From DALYJJ01 sp033763935 (GTDB lineage: Bacteria; Acidobacteriota; Terriglobia; Bryobacterales; Bryobacteraceae): a stretch of DNA of 64,000 bases. A program made the position numbers and the translations under genes. The notes below the pieces were generated by a model. That model had not been told where the DNA came from. It saw only the letters and a program-made list of their open reading frames with translations, and did not search any database. Positions 8,280 to 16,758 of this stretch are shown here, in pieces. Position 1 is the stretch's first letter. Every line of letters begins with the position of its first letter. The DNA lies in NCBI GenBank assembly GCA_033763935.1, contig JANRJO010000068.1:139338-203337 (forward strand). Reading direction: 5' to 3'.

Positions 8280-10094
8280 ATGTTGGAAATCTGTTCAGAC
8301 GCGAACAGTGTGCCTCCGCGACCGGAGTATCCGAACCCTCAGTTCGAACGCCGCTTCTGGCTCTCGCTGAATGGCGACTGGCGCTTTGATTTCGATGACG
8401 CCTCCGAAGGCCTGGCTCACGGCTGGTACCGTCCCGGCCACCTCCTTCCCCGTAGCATTCGCGTTCCGTTCTGCTTCGAAAGCCACGCGAGCGGTATCGC
8501 CGATACCGGCTTCCACCCCGTCTGCTGGTACAGCCGGCTCTTCCGTGTCCCCGAGCACTGGACCGGCCGCACTCTCCTTCGCTTCGGCGCCGTCGACTAC
8601 CGCGCCGATGTCTGGGTCAACGGCGCGCATGCCGGCAGTCACGAGGGCGGCCAGACCCCCTTCGCCATCGACGTCAGCACTCTCCTGATCGCCAGCGGCG
8701 AGAACACCGTCACCGTCCGCGTCGAAGACCCGCCCCAGGATCGCTCCATCCCCCGCGGCAAGCAGTACTGGAAGCCCCAGTCCGAGTTCATCTGGTACAC
8801 CCGCACCTCCGGCATCTGGCAGAGCGTCTGGCTGGAATCCGTAGGCGGCTCGTTTCTCGAGTCCGTCCGCGTCACCGCCCACCACGACGGCCGCCTCTCC
8901 TTCGAACCCATCGTCGCCCACGCCAAACCGGGCCTGCTCTTCTCGGCGAAGGTCTCCCTTGCCGGGGAACCCGTCTGGCAGGGCATGACCTCCCTCAACG
9001 GCGCCTGCACCACTCTCTCCACCCACATCGACGATTGCCGCCCCTGGTCCCCCGACAGCCCCGATCTCTACGACGTCACCTTCGAACTCCTCGACAACGG
9101 CGCCGCCCTCGATACCGTCCAGTCTTACTTCGGCTTCCGCTCCGTCGAAGTGCGCGACGGCGCGCTGTATCTGAACAACGCCCCGCTCCAGCTCCGCTTC
9201 GTACTCGACCAGGGCTACTGGCCCGATACCCTGCTCACACCGCCCAGCGACGAAGCCATCCTCTCCGACATCCGCTCCGCCCTCTCGCTCGGCTTTAATG
9301 GCGTCCGCAAACACCAGAAGGTGGAAGACCCCCGCTTCCTCTATTGGGCCGACCGCCTCGGCCTCCTCGTCTCCGGCGAAATCGGCAATGCCTGCGCCTT
9401 CACCCCCCAATCCGTCGCCCGCCTCACCCGCGAGTGGACTGAGGTCATCGAGCGCGACTACAACCATCCGTCCATCATCATGTGGATTCCCCTCAACGAA
9501 AGTTGGGGCGTCCCCGACCTCCGCGACCCCCGCCAGCAGAACCACCTTCGCGCCATGTACGCCCTCACCAAGTCGCTCGACGCCACGCGCCTGGTCATCG
9601 ACAACGACGGATGGGAGCACACCGAGATGACCGACCTCTTCGGCGTCCACGACTACACGCCCAAAGGCGCCGACCTCGCCGCCAAGTACCAGAAGCCCAT
9701 TGAACAGGCGCCTCGCATCCCCACCATCGCCCGCCCCTCGCTCGTCAAGGACGGCCACTACAATGGCGCCCCGCTCTTCCTCTCCGAGTTCGGCGGTGTC
9801 GCCTACGTTCCCCCCCGCACCGCCGTCGCCCAGGATGCCTGGGGCTACTATGGCGTCGAATGTGAGTACAGCGAGGCGCTCGCCCGTATCCGCGACCTGC
9901 TGGCAGCCGCCGCCCGCCTCCCCGGCTCCGTCGGCTTCTGTTACACCCAGCTCACCGACGTCGAGCAGGAGATCAACGGTCTCTTTACCTACGACCGCCG
10001 TCCCAAGTTCGATCCCCGCGAGATCCGCGCCGCCATGGGCGTCGAACCCATCGCCGAGATCCCCGGCAAGTGCGCCTCCGCCACGGCCGCCTAG
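8280..10094 (+). CDS. Glycoside hydrolase family 2 protein (beta-galactosidase/beta-glucuronidase-like)
   Basis: A 604-residue cytoplasmic-looking enzyme without a signal peptide. The jelly-roll sugar-binding domain comes first (DWRFDFDD, VPFCFESHASGI, VDYRADVWVNG), then an Ig-like domain, then the TIM barrel. The acid/base is Glu407 in MWIPLNESWG and the nucleophile Glu503 in LSEFGG, both at the expected places. The ATG at 8280 is preferred to the in-frame GTG at 8268 because GGAAGG/GGTGGG then sits 9-12 nt upstream. It would remove a terminal beta-linked sugar; which one cannot be read. It is divergent from the glycosidase/glycosyltransferase fusion. Confidence 0.88.
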   Translation: MLEICSDANSVPPRPEYPNPQFERRFWLSLNGDWRFDFDDASEGLAHGWYRPGHLLPRSIRVPFCFESHASGIADTGFHPVCWYSRLFRVPEHWTGRTLLRFGAVDYRADVWVNGAHAGSHEGGQTPFAIDVSTLLIASGENTVTVRVEDPPQDRSIPRGKQYWKPQSEFIWYTRTSGIWQSVWLESVGGSFLESVRVTAHHDGRLSFEPIVAHAKPGLLFSAKVSLAGEPVWQGMTSLNGACTTLSTHIDDCRPWSPDSPDLYDVTFELLDNGAALDTVQSYFGFRSVEVRDGALYLNNAPLQLRFVLDQGYWPDTLLTPPSDEAILSDIRSALSLGFNGVRKHQKVEDPRFLYWADRLGLLVSGEIGNACAFTPQSVARLTREWTEVIERDYNHPSIIMWIPLNESWGVPDLRDPRQQNHLRAMYALTKSLDATRLVIDNDGWEHTEMTDLFGVHDYTPKGADLAAKYQKPIEQAPRIPTIARPSLVKDGHYNGAPLFLSEFGGVAYVPPRTAVAQDAWGYYGVECEYSEALARIRDLLAAAARLPGSVGFCYTQLTDVEQEINGLFTYDRRPKFDPREIRAAMGVEPIAEIPGKCASATAA

Positions 10095-10115
10095 CAGCCC
10101 GCAACGGCGCGCTGC

Positions 10116-11165
10116 CTACGCCTCGAAACACCCCCTCAACGCCGGATCCCCATCGATCATCGCCTCGATCTCGGGCCAGCAGTCCCGCGTGGAAAGCACC
10201 GTGTGAAAGTCGTCCTTGATTCCCGGCGCCGCCGCCACCGCCGCCTTCCATTCGGCCCGCGAAAAAGGCGACTGCCGCACGGACTCCCAGAACCCCGTCG
10301 TCTCAAACAGCCCGGCGATTCGTTCGTGCTGGTTGTCCTGCAGCCGGCTCACCAGGTACGCCGCCGTCCCCGTCTGCAGCCCGTGCATCACCGGCCGCGC
10401 GCCGCTCGTATCCAGCGCATGGCTGATCAGGTGCTCTGACCCGCTCGCCGGCCGCGAGGAACCCGCGATCTCCATCGCCACTCCGTTCAGCATCAGGGCC
10501 GTCGCCAACAGCCGAATCCCGTTCGCGTCCCGCGTCGGGCTGGCCATGAACTGGTACACCGTCGCATCGGAAAGCAGCGCCGCCAGGTCGTTCACCGGCG
10601 TCCCGTTGGCGTGAAACGCCAGCTTCCAGTCGAACACCGCGGTCAGCTTCGCCGTCAGGTCGCCCACCCCCGAATGCCACAACTTCACCGGCGCCCGCAG
10701 GCAGACGTCCGTGTCCACCACCACCCCGTGCGGCAGCCCCGTCGGCAGCGACTTGCGCTTGCCCTCCAGCGTCAGGCTCGACTGCGGCGAACAGAACCCG
10801 TCGTTTGAAAGCGACGTGGGAACCGCAAAGTACGGCAGCCCCGCCAGGGACGATACATACTTCCCCACGTCCAGCGCCTTGCCTCCCCCCAAACCCACTA
10901 CTGCCTGCGTCCCCCGCGCCAGTCCGCCCAGCAGCGCTACCGCGTTCTCCACGCTCGCCTGCCGTACCTCCACCTCCTGCCGCAGGTCGATGTCATGCTG
11001 CGCGAGGCTCCGCCGCGCCGCCTCCAGAATCGGCGCGTGCAGCCCTTCGCTCACAAAGAGCGCCGCCCGCCGGAAGCCCGGCCGCTGGAGGTACAGTCCC
11101 ACCCGGTCCAGCGCCCCGCTCTTCATCCGCACCAGCTCCGGTACCTGTATATGCTGCTTCCTCAT
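10116..11165 (-). CDS. sn-Glycerol-1-phosphate dehydrogenase-like (AraM/EgsA family)
   Basis: A 349-residue iron-type alcohol dehydrogenase-fold protein. Conserved blocks: dinucleotide motif GLGGGKALDVGKY, PTSLSNDGFCSP, HSGVGDLTAK with a metal-binding Asp, SGSEHLISHALD and MHGLQTGTAAYL with metal-binding His. These mark the glycerol-1-phosphate dehydrogenase branch, which reduces dihydroxyacetone phosphate to sn-glycerol-1-phosphate with NAD(P)H, the archaeal lipid stereochemistry. The ATG at 11165 overlaps the stop of the HAD phosphatase gene (ATGA), and a longer start upstream would run into that gene. Bacterial members have an uncertain physiological role. Confidence 0.85.
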   Translation of the reverse strand: MRKQHIQVPELVRMKSGALDRVGLYLQRPGFRRAALFVSEGLHAPILEAARRSLAQHDIDLRQEVEVRQASVENAVALLGGLARGTQAVVGLGGGKALDVGKYVSSLAGLPYFAVPTSLSNDGFCSPQSSLTLEGKRKSLPTGLPHGVVVDTDVCLRAPVKLWHSGVGDLTAKLTAVFDWKLAFHANGTPVNDLAALLSDATVYQFMASPTRDANGIRLLATALMLNGVAMEIAGSSRPASGSEHLISHALDTSGARPVMHGLQTGTAAYLVSRLQDNQHERIAGLFETTGFWESVRQSPFSRAEWKAAVAAAPGIKDDFHTVLSTRDCWPEIEAMIDGDPALRGCFEA

Positions 11166-11806
11166 TGCGCCCCCAGGAGCCGGTCGACTACCTCCGACCA
11201 ACGCGCGTAGCTCGTGAACGCCTCGCCGCGCCGCCGCAGCTCTTCTGCCAGATACGCCCGCGCGAACCGCACCTCCGGCTTCACCAGCAGGGCGGGGAAG
11301 ACGTCGGGCGGGCCGTCCCCCGCAAATGCCACCCGCTCTCCGCGCGCCAGCGCATCCCGGACCACGGCCGCCTTATCTACGCCAACGTCTTCGGAATAGA
11401 ATCTCGATCCCCGGTTCCGCTCCAGCACCAGTCCCCGCCCGTCCTCGATCCGCCCCGGGTTCGAATGCACTGTCGCGCTCACGCCATGCCTGGCCAGGAT
11501 GCGGTCGATGTACCACGATGACCCCGCCGATACGATCACCAGCTCCCAGCCGGCCTCGCTCAGCCGTCGCGCCGCCGCTCCCAACTCCGGGTCCGGTGCC
11601 GTGTCCCCCAGCAGATCTTCGAGCGCCGCCTCCTCGGACGGTGCGTGCGAGAAGTACGCCGCCATCGCGTCAAAATGCGAAAGCGAACCCGACCGGTACC
11701 GCTCGAAGTAGTCCGCCCGAGGCGGCCGCATGTACCGCTCGGCGATCAATGCGTAGAAGTCGTTGCGCGTGATGGTGCCGTCGAAATCGGAGACCAGGAT
11801 GTTCAT
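11162..11806 (-). CDS. HAD-IB phosphatase, MtnX/SerB-like
   Basis: A 214-residue protein starting MNILVSDFDGTITRND, where DFDGT is the HAD nucleophile motif at residues 7-11. Motif II is VIVSAGSS, and motif IV FAGDGPPD carries the acidic metal ligands. It resembles MtnX-like phosphatases acting on small phosphorylated metabolites. The start at 11806 is fixed by motif I spacing. Coupling to the glycerol-1-phosphate dehydrogenase gene (ATGA) suggests the two act in one pathway, for example dephosphorylating glycerol-1-phosphate or a derivative; this is inference. Confidence 0.8.
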   Translation of the reverse strand: MNILVSDFDGTITRNDFYALIAERYMRPPRADYFERYRSGSLSHFDAMAAYFSHAPSEEAALEDLLGDTAPDPELGAAARRLSEAGWELVIVSAGSSWYIDRILARHGVSATVHSNPGRIEDGRGLVLERNRGSRFYSEDVGVDKAAVVRDALARGERVAFAGDGPPDVFPALLVKPEVRFARAYLAEELRRRGEAFTSYARWSEVVDRLLGAQ

Positions 11807-11843
11807 GCTCACTGAGCAGTCTAGCGTGCGGTGGCCCGCCCCC

Positions 11844-12959
11844 TCACGCCCCTGCCGCGGCTGCTGCTCGGGCCCGCCTGCGCGCCGGCGCTCCTTCCGG
11901 CGCCAACTGCGTCGCGTCCCCGTACTCATGCTGCCGCGGCACGAATTCCGCAAACCCGCTCAGCCAGCCCCGCAGCTCCGCCTCGGAAACGCGCGAGGTG
12001 TCCACGAATCGGGGCAGCTCCCACAGGTTGACGTCCGCCCCCGCCAGCCCCGGATTGCACGTCGTCGCCGAGGTGATCCCGCGTTCCGCCAGCCACCCCT
12101 CAAACTCCGGCAGATGGTAGCCGCCGGGATAGCAGTACGCTCTCGGCGCCACTCCCGTCAGCGCGGTAATTGCCTCCCGGTTCTCGTCCAGCTCTTCCAG
12201 GAACCGCCCGCGATGCCGGTGGAGCGTGTGCCTGTGCCCGTGCATCTCGATACGCACGCCCTTCGCCGCCGCGTCCCGCACCTCGCCGGCGTTCATCAGC
12301 TGCAGAATCCTCGCCCGGAGTACCTCATCCCAGTCGATCCCCAATCGAAAGGCCAACGCCCGTAACACCTGGTTCTTCTCGTACCCGCCCAGCCCCTGCG
12401 CCCCGCAGTAGGCGTGCACCCGCGCCGCCGCCTCCTCACGCCCGCGCGCATCCAGCACGTCCTCGAAGATGCCCGTTTCCGGCCACCACAGCCGCTCCCC
12501 GCGGCCGCGCCACAGCAGGTACCGCAGCGTTGGATTGAACACCGGAACGTTGTACTGCGAGTAGTAGGTGGTCAGGTACACCGTCGAGGGCCAGCCTCGC
12601 CCCGCCAGCACCGGCAGCGCCCGCGCGTGGAAGTCATGGAATCCGTCGTCAAAGGTGATGCAGACCGCGCGTGGCGGCAGCGTCCCCTCGCGCAGCATCT
12701 CGAGCGCCGGCCCGAGCGGCAGCACCGCGCACCCCGCATCCGCCACCACTTCCATCCGCCGCGCAAACCGCTCCGGAGACACATAGAGCGCCGGGTCCCA
12801 TTCGTGTTCGTCCCGGAGCGACACCCCGTGATAACAGAGGATCAGAAGCCGCCGCCTCCGCCACTCGCTTCCCAGCAGCGCTGCGTTCAACCCGCTGCCC
12901 TCTGCCGCCGCGTGCAGCCACCGCTTCAATCCGTGCCAGGCGGTCAGTGCGAGCGGCAA
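11844..12959 (-). CDS. Polysaccharide deacetylase (NodB-homology)
   Basis: A 371-residue carbohydrate esterase family 4-type protein. Motif 1 ITFDDGFHDFH carries the catalytic Asp pair, motif 2 EMHGHRHTLHRH carries the metal-binding His residues, and motif 3 CYPGGYHLPEF follows. LLILCYHGVS precedes the NodB domain, as in exopolysaccharide-associated deacetylases. The start is a TTG directly after an in-frame stop, so translation begins there or further in. No convincing export signal is visible. It is the first gene of a minus-strand run with the HAD phosphatase and glycerol-1-phosphate dehydrogenase. Confidence 0.8.
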   Translation of the reverse strand: MPLALTAWHGLKRWLHAAAEGSGLNAALLGSEWRRRRLLILCYHGVSLRDEHEWDPALYVSPERFARRMEVVADAGCAVLPLGPALEMLREGTLPPRAVCITFDDGFHDFHARALPVLAGRGWPSTVYLTTYYSQYNVPVFNPTLRYLLWRGRGERLWWPETGIFEDVLDARGREEAAARVHAYCGAQGLGGYEKNQVLRALAFRLGIDWDEVLRARILQLMNAGEVRDAAAKGVRIEMHGHRHTLHRHRGRFLEELDENREAITALTGVAPRAYCYPGGYHLPEFEGWLAERGITSATTCNPGLAGADVNLWELPRFVDTSRVSEAELRGWLSGFAEFVPRQHEYGDATQLAPEGAPARRRARAAAAAGA

Positions 12960-13051
12960 TCACCGGTTCCCTTCGGTACAAAAGAGGCCTCATCGTCCGA
13001 TTCCTCTCATGGAATCTCTTTCGCCGCCGGCAATGTGCCACACTCGTTCCC

Positions 13052-13666
13052 ATGACGCGCGTGCAGGTCGTTTTCTACTCCATGTACGGTCACATGTGGC
13101 GAACGGCGGAGGCCGTCGCCGAAGGGGCCCGCGAGGTGCCTGATACCGAAGTGCTCCTCACCCAGGTGGCCGAGTTGGTCGGCCCCGAAGCTCTCGAGCG
13201 CACCGGCGCCGGAAAGGCCCGCGCCCAGTTTGCCCATATCCCCGTCGCCACTTCTGAGCAACTTCCCGAAGCCGATGCCATCATCGTCGGCTCGCCTACT
13301 CGCTTCGGCTCCATGGCGGCCCAGATGCGGAACTTCTGGGACCAGACCGGCCAGCTCTGGGCCAAAGGCGCCCTGATCGGCAAGGTAGGCAGCGCCTTCG
13401 CCTCCACCGCCACCCAGCACGGCGGCCAGGAAACCACCCTGTTCAGCATCCTCACCACCATGCTGCACCACGGTATGGTGTTGGTCGGCGTCCCCTACTC
13501 CGAAGCCCGCCAAATGACCATCTCCGAGATCACCGGCGGCTCCCCCTACGGCGCTACCACCATCACCGGTGGCGACGGTTCGCGCATGCCCTCGGACAAC
13601 GAACTGGCCATCGCTCGATTCCAGGGTCGGTATGTCGCCGAGATTGCCAAGAGACTGAGACGGTAA
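13052..13666 (+). CDS. wrbA: NAD(P)H:quinone oxidoreductase WrbA
   Basis: A 204-residue flavodoxin-fold enzyme that reduces quinones by two electrons using NAD(P)H and FMN. The FMN phosphate loop is SMYGHMWRTAE at residues 9-19; GSPTRFGSMAAQMRNFWD and STATQHGGQETTL are WrbA-specific blocks. The ATG at 13052 was chosen because the first strand VQVVFYS then begins at once, although no clear ribosome site precedes it. It is divergent from the polysaccharide deacetylase gene across about 90 bp. Confidence 0.9.
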   Translation: MTRVQVVFYSMYGHMWRTAEAVAEGAREVPDTEVLLTQVAELVGPEALERTGAGKARAQFAHIPVATSEQLPEADAIIVGSPTRFGSMAAQMRNFWDQTGQLWAKGALIGKVGSAFASTATQHGGQETTLFSILTTMLHHGMVLVGVPYSEARQMTISEITGGSPYGATTITGGDGSRMPSDNELAIARFQGRYVAEIAKRLRR

Positions 13667-13778
13667 GGCCCTACACCTTCCGGTAACTGTTCTTCCGTTT
13701 TTCACATGCGCCAGGTGGCAGCCTCTCGTATGAGCTTGAAAAACCGGATACTCTTGAGAGAGAGCGTACTTTTTTAAG

Positions 13779-13794
13779 TGGCCCGAAAGTTGCT
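13779..13794 (+). promoter_or_regulatory. Sigma-54 (-24/-12) promoter
   Basis: TGGCCCGAAAGTTGCT matches the RpoN consensus TGGCAC-N5-TTGCW. GG is at 13780-13781 and GC at 13792-13793, with exactly ten bases between. It lies 58 bp before the kinase GTG, in the 185-bp gap after wrbA, which otherwise holds AT-rich stretches that could carry activator sites. Confidence 0.75.
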
Positions 13795-13851
13795 ACATCT
13801 CCGCTAGGGAACGGTGTAGACGCTCCCCGCGCCCGGAATGCGCCCGCTGCC

Positions 13852-16758
13852 GTGAACGAGCTGAAGCGACAATTCGTCAGCACTCTCCTGGTGATTCTCA
13901 CCACGGCGCTCGTCATCACCGCGTTCGTCAATTTCCAGCAGAACCGCAAGTTCCAGCTGCCCGACGACGGCGCCGTCTGGGTCGACCGCGGTACCCCCGC
14001 GGAGCCCCGCGTAGAGGCGCTCGACGTCATTGCCAACGGTCCCGTTCAGCGTGCGGGCATACGTCCCGGCGACATTCTCCGCAGCATCAAAGGCTCGCCG
14101 ATAACCCGGTCCACTGAGGTGGCGGAGATCCTCTTCCGCCAGGGCGCCTGGAAGACCATCGACTATCAGTTCGAGCGCGATGGCGTCGTCGCCCGCGCCC
14201 AGGTGAACGTCCGGCAGGTCGAGCCCAAGGCCACGCTCTTCTATCAGTACCTGGTCGGCGTCGTCTACCTCGCCATCGGCCTCTTCGTCTACTTCCGCCG
14301 CGGCAGCGCTCCCAAGTCGCTGCATTTCTACGTGCTCTGCCTGTCCTCGTTCGTCATGAGCACGTTCCACTTCACCGGCAAGCTCAACGCCTTCGATACC
14401 GCTATCTATATCGGCAATGTCGTCGCCGGCTTCCTTGCGCCCACCATCTTCCTGCACTTCTGTCTCACCTTCCCGGAAAAGCCGCGCTGGCTCCGCGGCT
14501 CCCGCGTCTTCGCTGTCTACGTCCCGGCGCTCGCGTTCATCGCGTTGAACCTGGGCGTCATCTCCGGCACGCTCCAGGTCAAGGCAATCCCCTCGTTCGA
14601 ACTGCGCTGGCTCCTGGACCGCGCCGCCCTCGTCTTCCTGTCCTTCTTCTATCTCGCCGGCGCTGCCGCCCTCCACCGCCGCTTTAAGCGCGCCGAGGAC
14701 ACCATCGTCCGGCAGCAGTTGAAATGGCTTCGCAACGGCGCGCTCATCGCCATTCTGCCGTTCACCGCCCTCTACATCGTTCCCTATGTCGCTGGAGCTA
14801 TCCCCGGCGAGTACCTCGGCGCCGCCGTCTTCTCGATGGTGTTCCTGCCGCTGACCTGGGCCTACGCCATCATCCGTTACCGGCTGATGGACGTAGACGT
14901 TATTTTTCAGCAGGGCTACGTACATACCCTCGCCACCTTGTCTGTTCTGGGCGTCGTCTACGGCCTGCTGTTGACCCTGGGCAAGTTCGAGGAATTGAGT
15001 CCCACCGCACTGGTCTTCCTGATCCTCCTGGCCACCTTCATCTTCCAGCCCATCCGCAACTGGATCCAGGAAGTCCTCGACCGCTACTACTTCTACAAAG
15101 AGAGCTACGACTACCGCCGTACCCTGATCGAGTTCGCCCGCGAGCTGGGTTCGGAAACCGACCTCGACCGTATGCTCGAGTCCGTATCCGAGCGCCTCAC
15201 CGGGACCCTGGCCATCCAGCATGTAGCCTTCTTTCTTTATGATGAGGAGCGCGGCGAGTTCCAACTCCGGCATGAAGCGGGCGTCCGCCGGGGTCCCGTC
15301 CACCGTGACTACCTCGATTTGAGTTTTTTGCGGAGCGAACCCGAGCGCCCCTACCTGTTCTTCGAACGCACCCGCAACATGCTCGACGTGCAGTCCCTCG
15401 AGAGGCCCGCCTCGGTCCGCCAGACCATCGCCGATCTCGACCTGACGTACTACATGCCCTGTACGTTAAGGGGTAGGACGATCGCTTATCTCGCCGCCAG
15501 CCGCACGGATAAGGGCGACTTCCTCTCGAGCGAAGACGTCGACCTCCTCGTCGCCATCGCCGGTTACGTCGGTATCGCCATAGAGAACGCCCGCCTCTAC
15601 CGATCTCTCCAATCAAAGGTCGAAGAGTACGAGCGGCTCAAGGAATACAGCGAGAACATCGTCGAATCGATTAACGTCGGCATCCTCGCCGTCGATCTCG
15701 ATGACCGTGTCGAGGGCTGGAACAACCAGATCGAGCGCCTCACCGGCATCCCCCGCGACGTCGCCGTGGGCCGCCGCCTCCACGACTTGTTCCCCCGCGA
15801 ACTCTGCAATCAGTTCGACGCCGTTCGCGGCCAGACCGGCATCCACCACATCTACAAGTTTCCCCTCCCTGTCCAGACCCTCCCCCTGCGCGCCGCGGCT
15901 GTCAATGGCCATAACGGCGGGAGCAATGGCGTTCACCACCCCGCGCCCCCGCGGGAATCCATCCTCAACCTCGCCATCGCCCCCCTCGTCTCCCGCGACC
16001 AGGAACAGATCGGCCGCCTCATCATCTTCGACGACGTCACCGACCGCGCCGAACTCGAACGCCGCCTCGTCCAGGCCGACAAGCTCAGCTCCATAGGCCT
16101 CCTGGCCGCTGGCGTAGCCCACGAAGTCAATACGCCGCTCGCCGTCATCTCTACCTACGCCCAGATGCTCGCCAAGCAGGTCACCAACGACGAGCAGAAG
16201 GCCCGGATGCTCGACAAGATCGCCAAGTCCACGTTCCGCGCGAGCGAAATCGTCAACGGCTTGTTGAATTTCTCCCGTACCTCTTCAACGGAGTTTGAGG
16301 AGCTCGATCTCAACAAGGTCCTGCGCGAGACCGTCGCCCTCATCGAGCACCAGTTGCAGAAGGCCCGCGTCGAAGTCCGTTTCGAACTCGAAGACCACCT
16401 TCCGCCCATCAAAGGCAATACCGGCAAACTGCAGCAGGTCTTCCTCAACCTGGTCCTCAACGCCCGCGACGCCATGGAGAGCGGAGGCCTCATCCGCATT
16501 CGCAGCCGCGCCGGCGACGGCCTCGCCCAGATCGAGATCGTCGACAACGGACAGGGCATCGCGCCCGAGCACGTCACTCGCATCTTCGACCCCTTCTTCA
16601 CCACCAAGGCCGGCAAAAAGGGTACCGGGCTCGGATTATCCGTCTCCTACGGCATCGTCCAGGAACATGGCGGTACCATCGAAGTGAGAAGCCAGCAAGG
16701 TCTCGGCACTACATTCCAGCTGGCCTTCCCGTTGGTATCGAAGCCCGTCCATGCCTGA
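13852..16758 (+). CDS. Membrane sensor histidine kinase with PDZ, GAF and PAS domains
   Basis: A 968-residue hybrid-input kinase. One N-terminal span (about 10-28) is followed by a periplasmic PDZ domain (about 45-115, ANGPVQRAGIRPGDIL), then several membrane spans (about 125-360), a GAF domain (about 425-575), a PAS-like domain (about 600-715) and the HisKA domain with phospho-acceptor His757 in GVAHEVNTPL. The ATPase domain follows (N box VLNARDAM, G1 DNGQGI, G2 KGTGLGLS). It starts at GTG 13852 downstream of a sigma-54 promoter and overlaps the response-regulator gene by 8 bp, so the two form a two-component system. The signal sensed is unknown. Confidence 0.88.
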   Translation: MNELKRQFVSTLLVILTTALVITAFVNFQQNRKFQLPDDGAVWVDRGTPAEPRVEALDVIANGPVQRAGIRPGDILRSIKGSPITRSTEVAEILFRQGAWKTIDYQFERDGVVARAQVNVRQVEPKATLFYQYLVGVVYLAIGLFVYFRRGSAPKSLHFYVLCLSSFVMSTFHFTGKLNAFDTAIYIGNVVAGFLAPTIFLHFCLTFPEKPRWLRGSRVFAVYVPALAFIALNLGVISGTLQVKAIPSFELRWLLDRAALVFLSFFYLAGAAALHRRFKRAEDTIVRQQLKWLRNGALIAILPFTALYIVPYVAGAIPGEYLGAAVFSMVFLPLTWAYAIIRYRLMDVDVIFQQGYVHTLATLSVLGVVYGLLLTLGKFEELSPTALVFLILLATFIFQPIRNWIQEVLDRYYFYKESYDYRRTLIEFARELGSETDLDRMLESVSERLTGTLAIQHVAFFLYDEERGEFQLRHEAGVRRGPVHRDYLDLSFLRSEPERPYLFFERTRNMLDVQSLERPASVRQTIADLDLTYYMPCTLRGRTIAYLAASRTDKGDFLSSEDVDLLVAIAGYVGIAIENARLYRSLQSKVEEYERLKEYSENIVESINVGILAVDLDDRVEGWNNQIERLTGIPRDVAVGRRLHDLFPRELCNQFDAVRGQTGIHHIYKFPLPVQTLPLRAAAVNGHNGGSNGVHHPAPPRESILNLAIAPLVSRDQEQIGRLIIFDDVTDRAELERRLVQADKLSSIGLLAAGVAHEVNTPLAVISTYAQMLAKQVTNDEQKARMLDKIAKSTFRASEIVNGLLNFSRTSSTEFEELDLNKVLRETVALIEHQLQKARVEVRFELEDHLPPIKGNTGKLQQVFLNLVLNARDAMESGGLIRIRSRAGDGLAQIEIVDNGQGIAPEHVTRIFDPFFTTKAGKKGTGLGLSVSYGIVQEHGGTIEVRSQQGLGTTFQLAFPLVSKPVHA

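Noticed and set aside
10095..10115. Possible hairpin GCAGC...GCTGC between the GH2 and G1P dehydrogenase gene ends
   Set aside because: The stem is only 5 bp and there is no T run, so it is not a convincing terminator.
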